Source: Aerophototrophica crusticola
GTDB taxonomy: Bacteria; Pseudomonadota; Alphaproteobacteria; Azospirillales; Azospirillaceae
DNA length: 64,000 nt
Direction of reading: 5' to 3'
Assembly (NCBI GenBank): GCA_001939945.1
Contig: MOEB01000005.1
Location: 1 to 64,000 of the forward strand
The position numbers and the translations under genes are program-made. Shown in pieces: positions 45,101 to 56,463 of the stretch; position 1 is the stretch's first letter; the number at the start of each line of letters is the position of its first letter. Below the pieces are notes generated by a model, which searched no databases, was not told the origin of the DNA, and saw only the letters and a program-made list of their open reading frames with translations.

Positions 45101-46015
45101 TTACCGGTCCTTCGGGTCCAGCGCGTCGCGCAGGCCGTCACCGATGAAGTTGAAGCAGAACAGGGTCACGGCCAGGAACACGGCCGGGAAGATCAGCATA
45201 TGGGGTGCGTTCTCCATCTGGGCAGCGCCCTCGGAGATCAGCACGCCCCAGCTCGTCATCGGCTCCTGCACGCCCAGGCCCAGGAACGACAGGAAGCTTT
45301 CCACCAGGATCACCACCGGCACCATCAGGGTGACGAAGACGATCACCGGGCCGATGACGTTGGGGATGATGTGGCGGCGGATGATGTTGGGGGTGGAGAC
45401 GCCCGAGGCGCGGGCCGCCTCGATGTATTCCTTGCGCTTCACCGACAGGGTCTGGCCGCGCACGATGCGGGCCATGGTCAGCCACTCCACGCAGCCGATG
45501 GCGATGAAGACCAGCACGATGTGCCGCCCGAACACCACCACCAGGATGATGATGAAGAACATCAGCGGCATGGAGTACAGCACGTCCACCACGCGCATCA
45601 TCAGGCTGTCCACCCGGCCGCCGAAATAGCCGGCGATGGAGCCGTAGGTGACCCCGATGATGAGGGCCACCAGCGTGGTGACGATGCCCACCATCAGCGA
45701 CACGCGGGCGCCGTAGAGGGTGCGGATGAACAGGTCGCGGCCGTTGGCGTCGGTGCCGAACCAGTGGTTGTTCTCCCACTGCGGACCCACGCCGATATAG
45801 TCCCAGTAGACCTCGTCATAGGCGTGCGGGCTGATGACGTCGGCGAAGACAGCCATCAGGGTGATGATGCCCAGCACGATCATGCTGGCCACCGCCATCT
45901 TGTTGGCGAACAGCCGCCGCTGCGCGTCCTGCCAGAGGGAGCGGCCCTGGACCTCCTCCCCCGCCTTCTCGATCAGGGCGGCCCGCTTGGTGCCGCCGGT
46001 GATGTCAGTGGCCAT
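45101..46015 (-). CDS. oppC: Oligopeptide ABC transporter permease OppC
   Basis: 304 residues from the ATG at 46015, with AGGAAGGAACAGG upstream. The N-terminal cytoplasmic segment is followed by about six helices (first MAVASMIVLGIITLMAVFA). The EAA loop appears as EYIEAARASGVSTPNIIRRHIIPN. HWFGTDANGRDLFIRTLYGAR is the conserved OppC/DppC motif before TM2. It forms the membrane channel with OppB. Confidence 0.93.
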   Translation of the reverse strand: MATDITGGTKRAALIEKAGEEVQGRSLWQDAQRRLFANKMAVASMIVLGIITLMAVFADVISPHAYDEVYWDYIGVGPQWENNHWFGTDANGRDLFIRTLYGARVSLMVGIVTTLVALIIGVTYGSIAGYFGGRVDSLMMRVVDVLYSMPLMFFIIILVVVFGRHIVLVFIAIGCVEWLTMARIVRGQTLSVKRKEYIEAARASGVSTPNIIRRHIIPNVIGPVIVFVTLMVPVVILVESFLSFLGLGVQEPMTSWGVLISEGAAQMENAPHMLIFPAVFLAVTLFCFNFIGDGLRDALDPKDR

Positions 46016-46040
46016 GGTGCCTGTTCCTTCCTGGCCCAAA

Positions 46041-46964
46041 TCAGTCGTAGCGGACGCGGGGGTCGAGCAGGCCGTAGACCAGGTCGACCAGCAGGTTCAT
46101 CAGCACGATCAGCGTGCCGTAGGTGATCACGGTGCCCATCACCAGCGTGTAGTCGCGGTTGATGGCGCCCTGCACGAAATAGCGCCCGATGCCAGGCAGG
46201 CCGAAGATCTGCTCGATCACCACCGAGCCGGTGACCAGGCCGGCGATGGCCGGGCCCAGGTAGGATACCACGGGCAACAGCGCCGCGCGCAACGTGTGGC
46301 GGACGATGATCACCCGCTCCGGCAGGCCCTTGGCGTGGGCGGTGCGGACGAAGTTGCTGCGCAGCACCTCCACCATGCCGCCGCGGGTCAGGCGGCTGAT
46401 GATGGCGATCTGCGGCAGGGCGAGCGCCACCACCGGCAGGATGATGTACTGGATGGACCCATCGCCCCAGCCCGCCACCGGCAGCATGCCCAGGTAGATG
46501 CCGAACACCAGGGTCAGCAGCGGCGCCATCACGAAGTTCGGGATGGTGATGCCGATCATGGCGAAGCCCATGATGGAATAGTCGGTGCGGGTGTTCTGGC
46601 GCATGGCCGCCAGGATGCCCAGGGTGCAGCCGATGATCACCGCCAGCAGGATGGCCGTCAGGCCCAGCCGCAGCGACACGGGGAAGCCGGTGCCCAGCAG
46701 CTCGCTGACCGTGAAGTCCTTATAGGTGAAGGAGGGGCCGAAATTGCCCTGCAGCGCGTTGCCAAGATAGATGACGAACTGCTGCCAGACGGGCTTGTCC
46801 AAATTGTAGGCGGCCTTCAGGTTCGCCTCGATCTCGGGCGGCAGCACCCGCTCGCTGTCGAACGGCCCGCCGGGGGCGGCGTGCATCAGGAAAAACGACA
46901 GGGCGACGATCACGAGCAGCGTCGGGATCGCCTCCAGCAGTCGCCGGACGGCATAAGACAGCAT
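46041..46964 (-). CDS. oppB: Oligopeptide ABC transporter permease OppB
   Basis: 307 residues, about six helices, beginning AVRRLLEAIPTLLVIVALSFF with the typical HAAPGGPFD after TM1. The EAA loop is NFVRTAHAKGLPERVIIVRHTLR. It is the first gene of oppB-C-D-F. A substrate-binding protein gene (oppA) is not adjacent on either side, which is unusual for this operon. Upstream are 632 bases shared with the divergent acnA, including a terminator-like hairpin facing oppB. Confidence 0.93.
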   Translation of the reverse strand: MLSYAVRRLLEAIPTLLVIVALSFFLMHAAPGGPFDSERVLPPEIEANLKAAYNLDKPVWQQFVIYLGNALQGNFGPSFTYKDFTVSELLGTGFPVSLRLGLTAILLAVIIGCTLGILAAMRQNTRTDYSIMGFAMIGITIPNFVMAPLLTLVFGIYLGMLPVAGWGDGSIQYIILPVVALALPQIAIISRLTRGGMVEVLRSNFVRTAHAKGLPERVIIVRHTLRAALLPVVSYLGPAIAGLVTGSVVIEQIFGLPGIGRYFVQGAINRDYTLVMGTVITYGTLIVLMNLLVDLVYGLLDPRVRYD

Positions 46965-47084
46965 CGGTTACGGACCCTCCCTGGCACCCCCGCGCCGCAT
47001 GGGCCAGCCATGCGCGCGGCGCATTTCGCGCGGCCGGGAATGACGTTTCTGTGAAAAATCCCGGCCTGTCAATCGCCCCCCTGA

Positions 47085-47155
47085 CAAAAAGAGATTCTTG
47101 CGGAAGCACGGCCCGGCAAGTAACGAATCCACGATGAGGGGGCCGTTTCCGCAAG
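47085..47155 (-). terminator. Terminator-like hairpin in the leader region of oppB
   Basis: CTTGCGGAAGCACGGCCC (47097-47114) pairs with GGGCCGTTTCCGCAAG (47140-47155) with a 2-base bulge and a 25-base loop. On the minus strand it is followed by AATCTCTTTTTGTC, a good U-run. It lies about 120 bases before oppB with no minus-strand gene seen upstream, so it could be an attenuator or the end of a small RNA. Confidence 0.55.
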
Positions 47156-47386
47156 CTTCTTTTCGGCAATGCGTCTGAACGACTCACCCCCGACCAGCGT
47201 AGGGTTGTTTTCACCCCCCGGACTCCCACCCCCTGCGGGAGTACCCCCGCACGCGGCGCGGCCATTTCCGCCGCCCCTAAGTCATCCGCCCCGCCGGGCA
47301 CCGTCCTCGTACCCCCGGCCGGGCCCCTTCCGCTGAATTCCTGGCCTGCATTACGCCTGTCGCAGGCAAAGACTTCCGGCGCCAAA

Positions 47387-47405
47387 GTTGCGAATCGTTC
47401 GCAAC
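47387..47405. promoter_or_regulatory. Fur-box-like palindrome upstream of acnA
   Basis: GTTGCGAATCGTTCGCAAC: two perfect 8-base arms around TCG, 192 bases before the acnA start. It resembles the GCGAATCATTCGC form of Fur boxes. Aconitase is an iron-sulphur enzyme and iron control of its gene is known in other bacteria. The remaining parts of the 632-base gap hold no gene I can see. Confidence 0.5.
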
Positions 47406-47596
47406 TCTGCGCGACCATTTGGGCACCCCCTTGGCAAAGCGCCACACGGCCCCAACGGCATTTGCCCCCACGCGCGAAAAGCGCTAAATGACGGCCACCA
47501 AACGCCATTGCGGCGGCCCCCCTTGCCCCGGACGCTGGAGCCGGGGCCCACATGCGGACGGCGCGCCGTAGCGACCCCGATGGAGGAGTCTTCCCC

Positions 47597-50305
<2,709 letters not shown>

Positions 50306-50336
50306 GGCACGGGACCTTCGGGTCCGGAGAGTACCG

Positions 50337-50372
50337 AAGGCCGGCGGGGCGACCCGCCGGCCTTTTGCTTTT
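50337..50372 (+). terminator. Intrinsic terminator of acnA
   Basis: Perfect stem AAGGCCGGCGGG (50337-50348) / CCCGCCGGCCTT (50353-50364), loop GCGA, followed by TTGCTTTT. A smaller hairpin GGACC-TTC-GGGTCC precedes it. The 223 bases on to the next gene contain a CCCCTC/GAGGGG stem near 50462-50480 but no recognised riboswitch. Confidence 0.9.
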
Positions 50373-50595
50373 GTAAGATATGGCGTCGGGACACCACTTC
50401 CCTTCCACCCGCGGATGCGTTATAGGCTGCCCCTGGTCGGCAGTTCACCCAGGCGTCGCCGCCCCTCTTGTCCGGAGGGGAGCTAAACCTGCCAGCAGTG
50501 CTTTCAGTACCAGTCCCGACACACTTGTCCCGTGCCGTGTCGGAAGCCGGCGACCACCGATGATCCGTCTGGATAGGCACCGAGAGGGATGAGCC

Positions 50596-51138
50596 ATGTC
50601 CAGGACTGTTTTCCCTTACCAAGTGGCCGACATCGCCGCCATCGCCCGCTCCCTGAAGGCCCAATGGGCGGAGGAGCCGCGGCCCCCCGGCCATGTGGAG
50701 CTGCTGAACATGCTGGCCCGCGCGGCCGGCTACCGCAACTTCCAGCACTTCCGGTCCCAGGCCGTCGCCGTCGACGCGCTGGAGGCCCTGCCGGTGGCGG
50801 CGCCGGAGGTGGATTATGCCAAGGTGCAGCGGCGCTTGCGGTACTTCGGGCCGGATGGCCAGTTCCTGCGCTGGCCATCCAAGTTCAGCGACCAGGAACC
50901 CTGCCTGTGGGTGCTCTGGTCCCGGGTTCCGGCGCGGGAGACCTTCACCGAGCGGCAGGTGAACCAGGTGCTGAACGGCTTCCACGGCTTCGGCGACCCG
51001 GCCCTGCTGCGCCGGGCGCTGGTGGAGCACAAGCTGATGGCCCGCAAGCCTGACTGCACCGCCTATTGGCGGGTTGAGCAGGAACCGCCCCCTGAGATGC
51101 GGGCCCTGATCCGGGCGGTCTCGGCCCGGCTTCCCTGA
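50596..51138 (+). CDS. DUF2087 domain protein
   Basis: 180 residues. The N-terminal part has VELLNMLARAAGYRNFQHFRSQA (in part), a motif seen in small DNA- or metal-associated domains. The C-terminal half, FTERQVNQVLNGFHGFGDPALLRRALVEHKLM (in part) followed by CTAYWR, matches the DUF2087 winged-helix domain often found in regulators. A transcriptional role is therefore possible, unproven. It stands alone, preceded by GAGAGGG and convergent with the TonB receptor gene. Confidence 0.75.
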   Translation: MSRTVFPYQVADIAAIARSLKAQWAEEPRPPGHVELLNMLARAAGYRNFQHFRSQAVAVDALEALPVAAPEVDYAKVQRRLRYFGPDGQFLRWPSKFSDQEPCLWVLWSRVPARETFTERQVNQVLNGFHGFGDPALLRRALVEHKLMARKPDCTAYWRVEQEPPPEMRALIRAVSARLP

Positions 51139-51140
51139 CC

Positions 51141-51174
51141 AAAAAAGTGGGCCGCCGTCCTGCGACGGCGGCCC
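51141..51174 (-). terminator. Intrinsic terminator of the TonB receptor gene
   Basis: Stem GGGCCGCCGTC (51149-51159) / GACGGCGGCCC (51164-51174), loop CTGC. On the minus strand it is followed by ACTTTTTT. It lies about 110 bases past the receptor stop and two bases past the convergent DUF2087 gene stop. Confidence 0.85.
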
Positions 51175-51206
51175 CAAGGGAACGACAAGGGTTGAACAGG
51201 GCCCGG

Positions 51207-51274
51207 CTTGCCGAGGGCTTGCCCCCGGCACGCCGGCGCCTGAGGGGGCCCTTGGTCGCGGACGACCAAGGGCC
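51207..51274 (+). repeat. Partial relative of the multi-hairpin element plus a strong hairpin
   Basis: GCTTGCCCCCGGC-AC-GCCGGCGCC then TGAGGG shares the GGCGCCTGAGGG tail and the CTGCCCC...GCCGG layout with the last module of the copy at 7155. It is followed at once by a perfect 12-bp hairpin, GGCCCTTGGTCG (51247-51258) / CGACCAAGGGCC (51263-51274), loop CGGA, in the 3' region of the receptor transcript. Relationship to the 7155 element is tentative. Confidence 0.4.
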
Positions 51275-51280
51275 AAGGGA

Positions 51281-54121
51281 TCAGAACGTGGCCCGGACGC
51301 CGGCGTAGAAGAACCGGCCGATCGGGTCGTACACGTCGGCGGCGGTTTCCGTGCCGGTGATGTTGGCCGGGAACGGGGTGCCGATGACGGGCGGGTTGCG
51401 GTCCAGCAGGTTGTTGACGCCGAAGTACAGCTGGTACTTGTCCGCCACGGTGTAGCGGGCCTGCACGTCGTGATAGGCCAGCTGCGGCAGGCGGTTGTCC
51501 TCGAACTCCGACGTGTTGTCGATGTTCGCGCCGCTGAAGTAGCGGACCGTCCAGTTGAAGGCGAACGGGCCCTGCTCGTAGGTGGTGCGCAGGTTGAAGC
51601 GATAGCGGGAGTACCCGACCTCACCGGCGAAGTCGATCGCCTCGGCGCCCTTGAAGGCGGTGGAGGCGTTCTTGTCCAGGTAGGTGCCGATGAAGTTGAA
51701 GTTCACCCGGCTGTCGCCCAGCGCCTCGGTGTAGTCGGCCAGGTCGACGGTGTAGTCGAGCTGCACGTCCACGCCGCGGGCCTTCTGCGTCGCCACGTTC
51801 TGCTGGGTCAGGTCCAGCCCGGTGATCAGGCCGGTGACCGGGTCACGCTGCACCTGGCTGCAGAAGACGTTGCCGGGGTACGGGGTCTGGTCCACGCACT
51901 GGTTGACGGCCGTCTGGCGGGCGATGCCCTGGATGGCGTCCTTGATCTTGATGTCCCAGTAGTCGACCGTGACCGACAGGCCCGGGGCGAAGGTGGGGGT
52001 GAACACCGCACCCACGGTCCAGGTGTCCGCCTTCTCCGCGTCCAGGTCCGGGTTGCCGCTGTTGAAGCCCGGGATGGACAGCAGGTCCTTGTCCGCCGGC
52101 TGGAAGCCGCCGCGGGCGATGGCCTCGCGGATGCCCGGCGTCGCGGCGCAGTTGGCCGCACGGGTCGCGTTCTCGTCGCGGGCCCCGTCGGCGCAGGGGT
52201 CGTTGACGCTGGAGAAGGTCTGCTGCGGGGCGTCGAACAGCTCGGAGATGTTCGGCGCGCGCACGGCGCGGGCATAGGTGGCCCGGATGCGGACATCCTC
52301 CACCGGGGCATACTCGGCGCCGCCCTTGTAGCTCCACAGCTTGCCGACGGTGCTGTAGTCGGAATAGCGGACCGCGCCGTCGATGCCCAGGTAGTCCACG
52401 AAGGGCATGTCCGCGAGCAGCGGCACGTTCACCTCGGCGAAGCCTTCCCAGACGTCGTAGCTGCCGGTGGTGTTGGCCGCCTGGTTGCCCGAGGACAGGC
52501 CCGACAGGGTCAGCGGGTCGAACTCGGTGGAGCTGGTCTCCTTCCGCCACTCGCCGCCGAAGGCCACGCCCAGGGCGCCGGCCGGCAGGTCGATCACGTC
52601 GCCGGTTATGGTCAGGCTGCCCACCTGCTGCTTCACGTCGGCATCGTAGGTGGAGCTGGCGCGGACATAGTCCAGCCCCGCCCCGGTGGCGGCGCCGGCG
52701 CCGAACAGGTTGATCGGCACGCAGCCCAGGGCGCGGGCGCCGGGGTCACGGCAGACCACGGTGCCGTTCGGGCCCGGGATGGCGTCCAGGGCCTGGGCCA
52801 TGCGCTGGCTGTTGAACACGCCCGTGCTGGTCTGCGCCTCCGTCACCTTGCCGTAGGCGTAGTAGACATTGTACTTCCAGCTCGTGTCCGGGATCAGGTC
52901 GCCCTCGAAGCCCGTGGCGAAGCGGAAGGTCTGGCGGGTCACGTCGGACTCGCGCAGGCCCAGCTCGTTGAAGCGGCGCTCGAACTGCAACTGGTCGACG
53001 CCGGCCGGCCGGCCGGCCAGCAAGGCCGCCGGGATGAACGGGTTGGTGACCGGGATGGACAGGAACGGCGCGTCCGGCCCGATGCCCACCTGCTGGTTGT
53101 CGCCGAAGGCGATGGCCTCGGACTGGCTGTTCGCCTCGGTCCGGGCATAGGTGCCCTCGAAGAACCAGCGGACATTGTCCGTCAGGTCATAGCGGGCCAG
53201 GGAGGACAGCAGGTAACGCTCGGTTGGGACCTGGATCAGGCGGTCCTGGTTGCGGTTGTAGCCGTTGGCGTTGCGCACGAACGGGGTGCCGTCCGGGTTC
53301 AGCAGGTCGGTGGTGTCGCCGCTGTCATCCGGCAGGTTGTAGTAGTACAGGCCGCCGGGCCCGAAGAAGCTGTAGGCCGGGCGGGAGATGCGGCCATTGA
53401 CGGCGTTGCGGCTGAGGTCGACGGACGAGAACTCGCGGTCGCGCGAGTAGATGGCCTTGGTCTTGTCGTACACCACGTTCAGGGCGACGTTGCCCTTGCC
53501 GTCGGCCATGTTGGCGCCGATGGTGGCATAGGCGTGGGTGTTCTCGCCGTCGCCCTCATCGGTGATGCCGTACTGCGCGCCGGCAGCCGCACCCTCGAAA
53601 TCATCCTTCAGGATGAAGTTCACCACGCCGGCCACCGCCTCTGAGCCGTACACGGCCGACGCGCCGCCGGTCACCACCTCGACCCGCTCCAGCAGCTCGG
53701 TCGGGATGGAGTTGATGTCCACCGCGTTGCTGCCGCCGGTGCCGCCCACGTGGCGGCGGCCGTTCACCAGCACCAGGGTCCGCTCGGTGCCCAGGTTGCG
53801 CAGGTTGATCAGGTTCAGGCCGGCGGCGGTGGTGGTGAAGTTGGAGTTGGTGTTGGACACCGCCGGCACGCCCACCGACGGGATCTGGTTCAGGAATTCG
53901 GCAGCGTTGGTGGTGCCGCGGGCCTGCAGGGCCTCCTCGCTCACCACGGTCACGGGGGTCGGCGCGGTCAGGTTGGTGCGCGCGATGCGCGACCCGGTGA
54001 CCACGATCTCCTCCAGGGCCGTATCCTGGGTCTGGGCAGCGGCAGGCAGGGCAAGGCTGACAAGGGCGGCGCCGGCCAGCAGCCAGGCGCGCGAGCCCGC
54101 GATGGTACGCGGAGTGTGCAT
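51281..54121 (-). CDS. TonB-dependent receptor
   Basis: 946 residues. A signal peptide (WLLAGAALVSLALPAAAQ) is followed by the TonB box LEEIVVTGSR, a plug domain (about 50-170, with LVLVNGRRHVGGTGGSNAVD and VVTGGASAVYGSEAVAGVVNF in part) and a 22-strand-type barrel ending in Phe (FYAGVRATF). It takes up a large ligand across the outer membrane using TonB energy. The plug type is the one common in alphaproteobacteria for peptides or sugars as well as siderophores, so the ligand cannot be named. No TonB, sensor or permease gene is adjacent. Confidence 0.93.
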   Translation of the reverse strand: MHTPRTIAGSRAWLLAGAALVSLALPAAAQTQDTALEEIVVTGSRIARTNLTAPTPVTVVSEEALQARGTTNAAEFLNQIPSVGVPAVSNTNSNFTTTAAGLNLINLRNLGTERTLVLVNGRRHVGGTGGSNAVDINSIPTELLERVEVVTGGASAVYGSEAVAGVVNFILKDDFEGAAAGAQYGITDEGDGENTHAYATIGANMADGKGNVALNVVYDKTKAIYSRDREFSSVDLSRNAVNGRISRPAYSFFGPGGLYYYNLPDDSGDTTDLLNPDGTPFVRNANGYNRNQDRLIQVPTERYLLSSLARYDLTDNVRWFFEGTYARTEANSQSEAIAFGDNQQVGIGPDAPFLSIPVTNPFIPAALLAGRPAGVDQLQFERRFNELGLRESDVTRQTFRFATGFEGDLIPDTSWKYNVYYAYGKVTEAQTSTGVFNSQRMAQALDAIPGPNGTVVCRDPGARALGCVPINLFGAGAATGAGLDYVRASSTYDADVKQQVGSLTITGDVIDLPAGALGVAFGGEWRKETSSTEFDPLTLSGLSSGNQAANTTGSYDVWEGFAEVNVPLLADMPFVDYLGIDGAVRYSDYSTVGKLWSYKGGAEYAPVEDVRIRATYARAVRAPNISELFDAPQQTFSSVNDPCADGARDENATRAANCAATPGIREAIARGGFQPADKDLLSIPGFNSGNPDLDAEKADTWTVGAVFTPTFAPGLSVTVDYWDIKIKDAIQGIARQTAVNQCVDQTPYPGNVFCSQVQRDPVTGLITGLDLTQQNVATQKARGVDVQLDYTVDLADYTEALGDSRVNFNFIGTYLDKNASTAFKGAEAIDFAGEVGYSRYRFNLRTTYEQGPFAFNWTVRYFSGANIDNTSEFEDNRLPQLAYHDVQARYTVADKYQLYFGVNNLLDRNPPVIGTPFPANITGTETAADVYDPIGRFFYAGVRATF

Positions 54122-54470
54122 AATGTTCCCAATCCCTTCGGTCGGAAGACCTCTGATCCGGTGGGGGGCCGGGGCGACCGGGGCCGCAAGACAAGCGCCG
54201 TCCCCACGGGGCGGGAAATCAGGCCGAAATCATCGCTTCTGCAACAAAAAATGCACAGTCGAGCAATCTCTCTTTTGGCACTGTTGCTTAAAAGTCATTC
54301 TTTTGAAGTCAATATCAAGTATAGGCGGATTTATACTAACCTAGCCTCTTTGCTTGGATATACATACATAAGCCGCCTCACTTGCGCCACGGCCCATTTC
54401 GGCCTAAATCAGGCGGTCTATCGGGCGAAGCTATTGCCTTGGTAATTACAGAATGTCGCAGGGCCGGGCC
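54122..54470. other. AT-rich upstream region of the TonB receptor gene
   Basis: About 350 bases without a gene. The stretch 54245-54375 is the most AT-rich part of the window (AAAAGTCATTCTTTTGAAGTC, TATACATACATA and similar), and presumably holds the receptor promoter. No Fur box or other operator could be recognised. The base composition contrasts sharply with the flanks. Confidence 0.5.
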
Positions 54471-54505
54471 AAAAACGAAAAGCCCCGGCACGGGGGCCGG
54501 GGCTT
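54471..54505 (-). terminator. Intrinsic terminator of the purC-purS transcript
   Basis: Stem AAGCCCCGGC (54480-54489) / GCCGGGGCTT (54496-54505), loop ACGGGG, followed on the minus strand by TTCGTTTTTGG. It lies 31 bases past the stop of the secreted protein gene at 54537. Confidence 0.88.
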
Positions 54506-54536
54506 CCAGGGCATCAAAGGGACGTTCGGGCCGGGT

Positions 54537-55025
54537 CTATTTCAGCCGTTCCGCCCGCAGCAGGGTGGGCACCTTCTCGGGCACGATCACGAAGCCGCTC
54601 ACGGTGCCGCGCCGGACCTCCACCGTTTCCCCGGCGGACAGGCGGATGCGGCCCGTCTCCTTGATCATCCAGACCTGGCCGTTGTCCAGGCTGGCAACGT
54701 AGCGCCCGGGGGCCTGCTCCCGCAGGGAGACCACCTTGGCGGTGATCGCCTCCACGGAGCCGCCGGGCTGCTGCTTGCGCAGCTCGGCCGCGGGCAGGCC
54801 GAACTGCTGCTCCGGCGACAAGGTCGGGCCCGTGGGCTGGATAGGTGCCGCGGCCGGGGAAGCGGGTGCCGTGCGCAGGGCCGGGACCGCCCGGTCATAG
54901 CAGGCCAGCCGGGCGGCGGGATCGGCCAGGTCCAGGCAGCGCAGCACCTCCTCCGTCCCGGCCCGGGCGGCCGGGCTTGCCAGCAGGAAGGCCAGGGCGA
55001 GGGCGGGCAGGGCAGCGCGGGCCAT
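54537..55025 (-). CDS. Small secreted protein of unknown function
   Basis: 162 residues with a signal peptide (ALPALALAFLLASPAARA). The mature N-terminus VLRCLDLADPAARLACYDRAVPAL has two cysteines in a motif seen in several families of small exported proteins. The C-terminal half (about 90-160) looks like a small beta domain (YVASLDNGQVWMIKETGRIRLSAGE in part). It begins 8 bases after purS on the same strand and ends before a terminator, so it is the last gene of the purC-purS unit. A link to purine synthesis is not implied. Confidence 0.7.
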   Translation of the reverse strand: MARAALPALALAFLLASPAARAGTEEVLRCLDLADPAARLACYDRAVPALRTAPASPAAAPIQPTGPTLSPEQQFGLPAAELRKQQPGGSVEAITAKVVSLREQAPGRYVASLDNGQVWMIKETGRIRLSAGETVEVRRGTVSGFVIVPEKVPTLLRAERLK

Positions 55026-55033
55026 GGCCGGCC

Positions 55034-55279
55034 TCAGCCCACCAGCTCGATGGCGTAGTTCTCGATGACGGTGTTGGCCAGCAGCTTGCGGCACATCTCC
55101 TCCACCGCGGCCTTGGCCTTGGCGGGGTCGGTCTCCGCGACCTCCAGCTCGATCAGCTTGCCCTGCCGGACCTCGCCCACCCCCTGGAAACCCAGGGTGT
55201 GCAGGGCATGGCCGATGGCCTTGCCCTGGGGGTCGAGCACGCCGTTCTTCAGGGTGACGGTCACCTTGGCCTTCATCAT
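55034..55279 (-). CDS. purS: Phosphoribosylformylglycinamidine synthase subunit PurS
   Basis: 81 residues, the normal length. KAKVTVTLKNGVLDPQGKAI and VGEVRQGKLIELEV are the PurS hallmarks. PurS bridges PurL and PurQ in the fourth step of purine synthesis. GGGATAGG precedes the ATG (an adjacent in-frame ATG is at 55276). purQ and purL do not follow here; instead a secreted protein gene and a terminator do. It begins 21 bases after purC. Confidence 0.93.
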   Translation of the reverse strand: MMKAKVTVTLKNGVLDPQGKAIGHALHTLGFQGVGEVRQGKLIELEVAETDPAKAKAAVEEMCRKLLANTVIENYAIELVG

Positions 55280-55300
55280 CCTATCCCTATGGGCTGAGGG

Positions 55301-56065
55301 TCACTGCACCAGCTTGGGCGGGGTATGGTCGCCGGGGCCGGCCTCCGGCAGGATGCCCAGCCGGCGGGCCACTTCCTGGTAGGCCTCGGCCACGTTGCCC
55401 AGGTCCTGGCGGAAGCGGTCCTTGTCCAGCTTCTCGTTGGTCTTGCTGTCCCAGAGGCGGCAATTGTCCGGGCTGATCTCGTCGGCCAGGACGATGCGCA
55501 TCTCCTCGTTCTCCCACAGCCGGCCGAACTCCACCTTGAAGTCCACCAGCTTGAGCCCGATGCCGAGGAAGAGGCCCGACAGGTAGTCGTTGATCCGCAG
55601 GGCCAGGGACAGCATGTCGTCCAGGTCCTGGGGGGCGGCCCAGCCGAAGGCGGTGATGTGCTCCTCCGACACCATGGGGTCGCCCAGCTCGTCGTTCTTG
55701 TAATAGTACTCGACGATGGAGCGGGGCAGCGGCGTGCCCTCGGGGATGCCGAAGCGCTTGGTGAGGGAGCCGGCGGCGACGTTGCGGACCACCACCTCGA
55801 TGGGGATGATCTCCACCTCGCGGACCAGCTGCTCCCGCATGTTCAGGCGGCGCACGAAGTGGGTGGGGATGCCGATCTCCCCCAGCTTCTGCATCAGGTA
55901 CTCGCTGATCCGGTTGTTCAGCACGCCCTTGCCGGTGATCGTGCCCTTCTTCTGGGCATTGAACGCCGTGGCGTCGTCCTTGAAATACTGGACCAGGGTG
56001 CCGGGCTCGGGACCCTCATACAGGATCTTGGCCTTGCCTTCGTAGATCCGCCGGCGTCGGGTCAT
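55301..56065 (-). CDS. purC: Phosphoribosylaminoimidazole-succinocarboxamide synthase (SAICAR synthetase)
   Basis: Joins CAIR and aspartate using ATP in purine synthesis. 254 residues. [18 protein letters not shown] (nucleotide loop), [24 protein letters not shown] and VDFKVEFGR followed by [13 protein letters not shown] are family signatures. The start at 56065 is taken because upstream codons are low complexity. It heads the purC-purS-secreted protein unit. A palindromic repeat lies about 220 bases upstream. Confidence 0.96.
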   Translation of the reverse strand: MTRRRRIYEGKAKILYEGPEPGTLVQYFKDDATAFNAQKKGTITGKGVLNNRISEYLMQKLGEIGIPTHFVRRLNMREQLVREVEIIPIEVVVRNVAAGSLTKRFGIPEGTPLPRSIVEYYYKNDELGDPMVSEEHITAFGWAAPQDLDDMLSLALRINDYLSGLFLGIGLKLVDFKVEFGRLWENEEMRIVLADEISPDNCRLWDSKTNEKLDKDRFRQDLGNVAEAYQEVARRLGILPEAGPGDHTPPKLVQ

Positions 56066-56284
56066 GGGGATGTCCAGGAAAAGTGGTCGGCAAAAGGGAC
56101 AAGGACCCGCGCAGCCTAGCCACGCGGGTCCGGTCGTCCCCGTATAGCAAGCAACAGCCGGGAGCACAATGGAGCGCGCCCTGCGGCAACGGAACCCCAG
56201 GCAGGACAGAAAAGGGTTTTCAGAGGCAGCCGGCCGGTCCGGCGCTGATTTCCCCACCACTTGCCCGATACGCCTATCCATAGC

Positions 56285-56402
56285 CGTCATCCCGGCGAAA
56301 GCCGGGACCCAGGAGTCCCAAGCGCTTACGGTATGGTTCAGGCGGGAGCAGGCGGAGGTGTCGGGCAGGTGATCCTGGGTCCCGGCTTCCGCCGGGATGA
56401 CG
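56285..56402. repeat. CATCCCGGCGAAAGCC-type inverted repeat, copy 2
   Basis: Arms of 30 bases at 56285-56314 and 56373-56402 are inverted with one mismatch and carry the same core as the element at 42859. The whole 398-base gap between purC and hldE otherwise shows no gene. Confidence 0.75.
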
Positions 56403-56463
56403 ACTTGGGGTTTTCAGGAGAAACGGGGAACCGTGGTCGTGATCGCGATACGAGCCCCACCCT

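Noticed and set aside
50440-50595. Riboswitch-like leader before the DUF2087 gene
   Set aside because: A single CCCCTC/GAGGGG stem and an AAACCTGCC motif do not match any riboswitch class I know.
54260-54310. Sigma-54 promoter-like TGGCAC...TTGC near the TonB receptor
   Set aside because: Spacing between the GG and GC elements is 7 instead of 10, and the orientation does not serve a gene.
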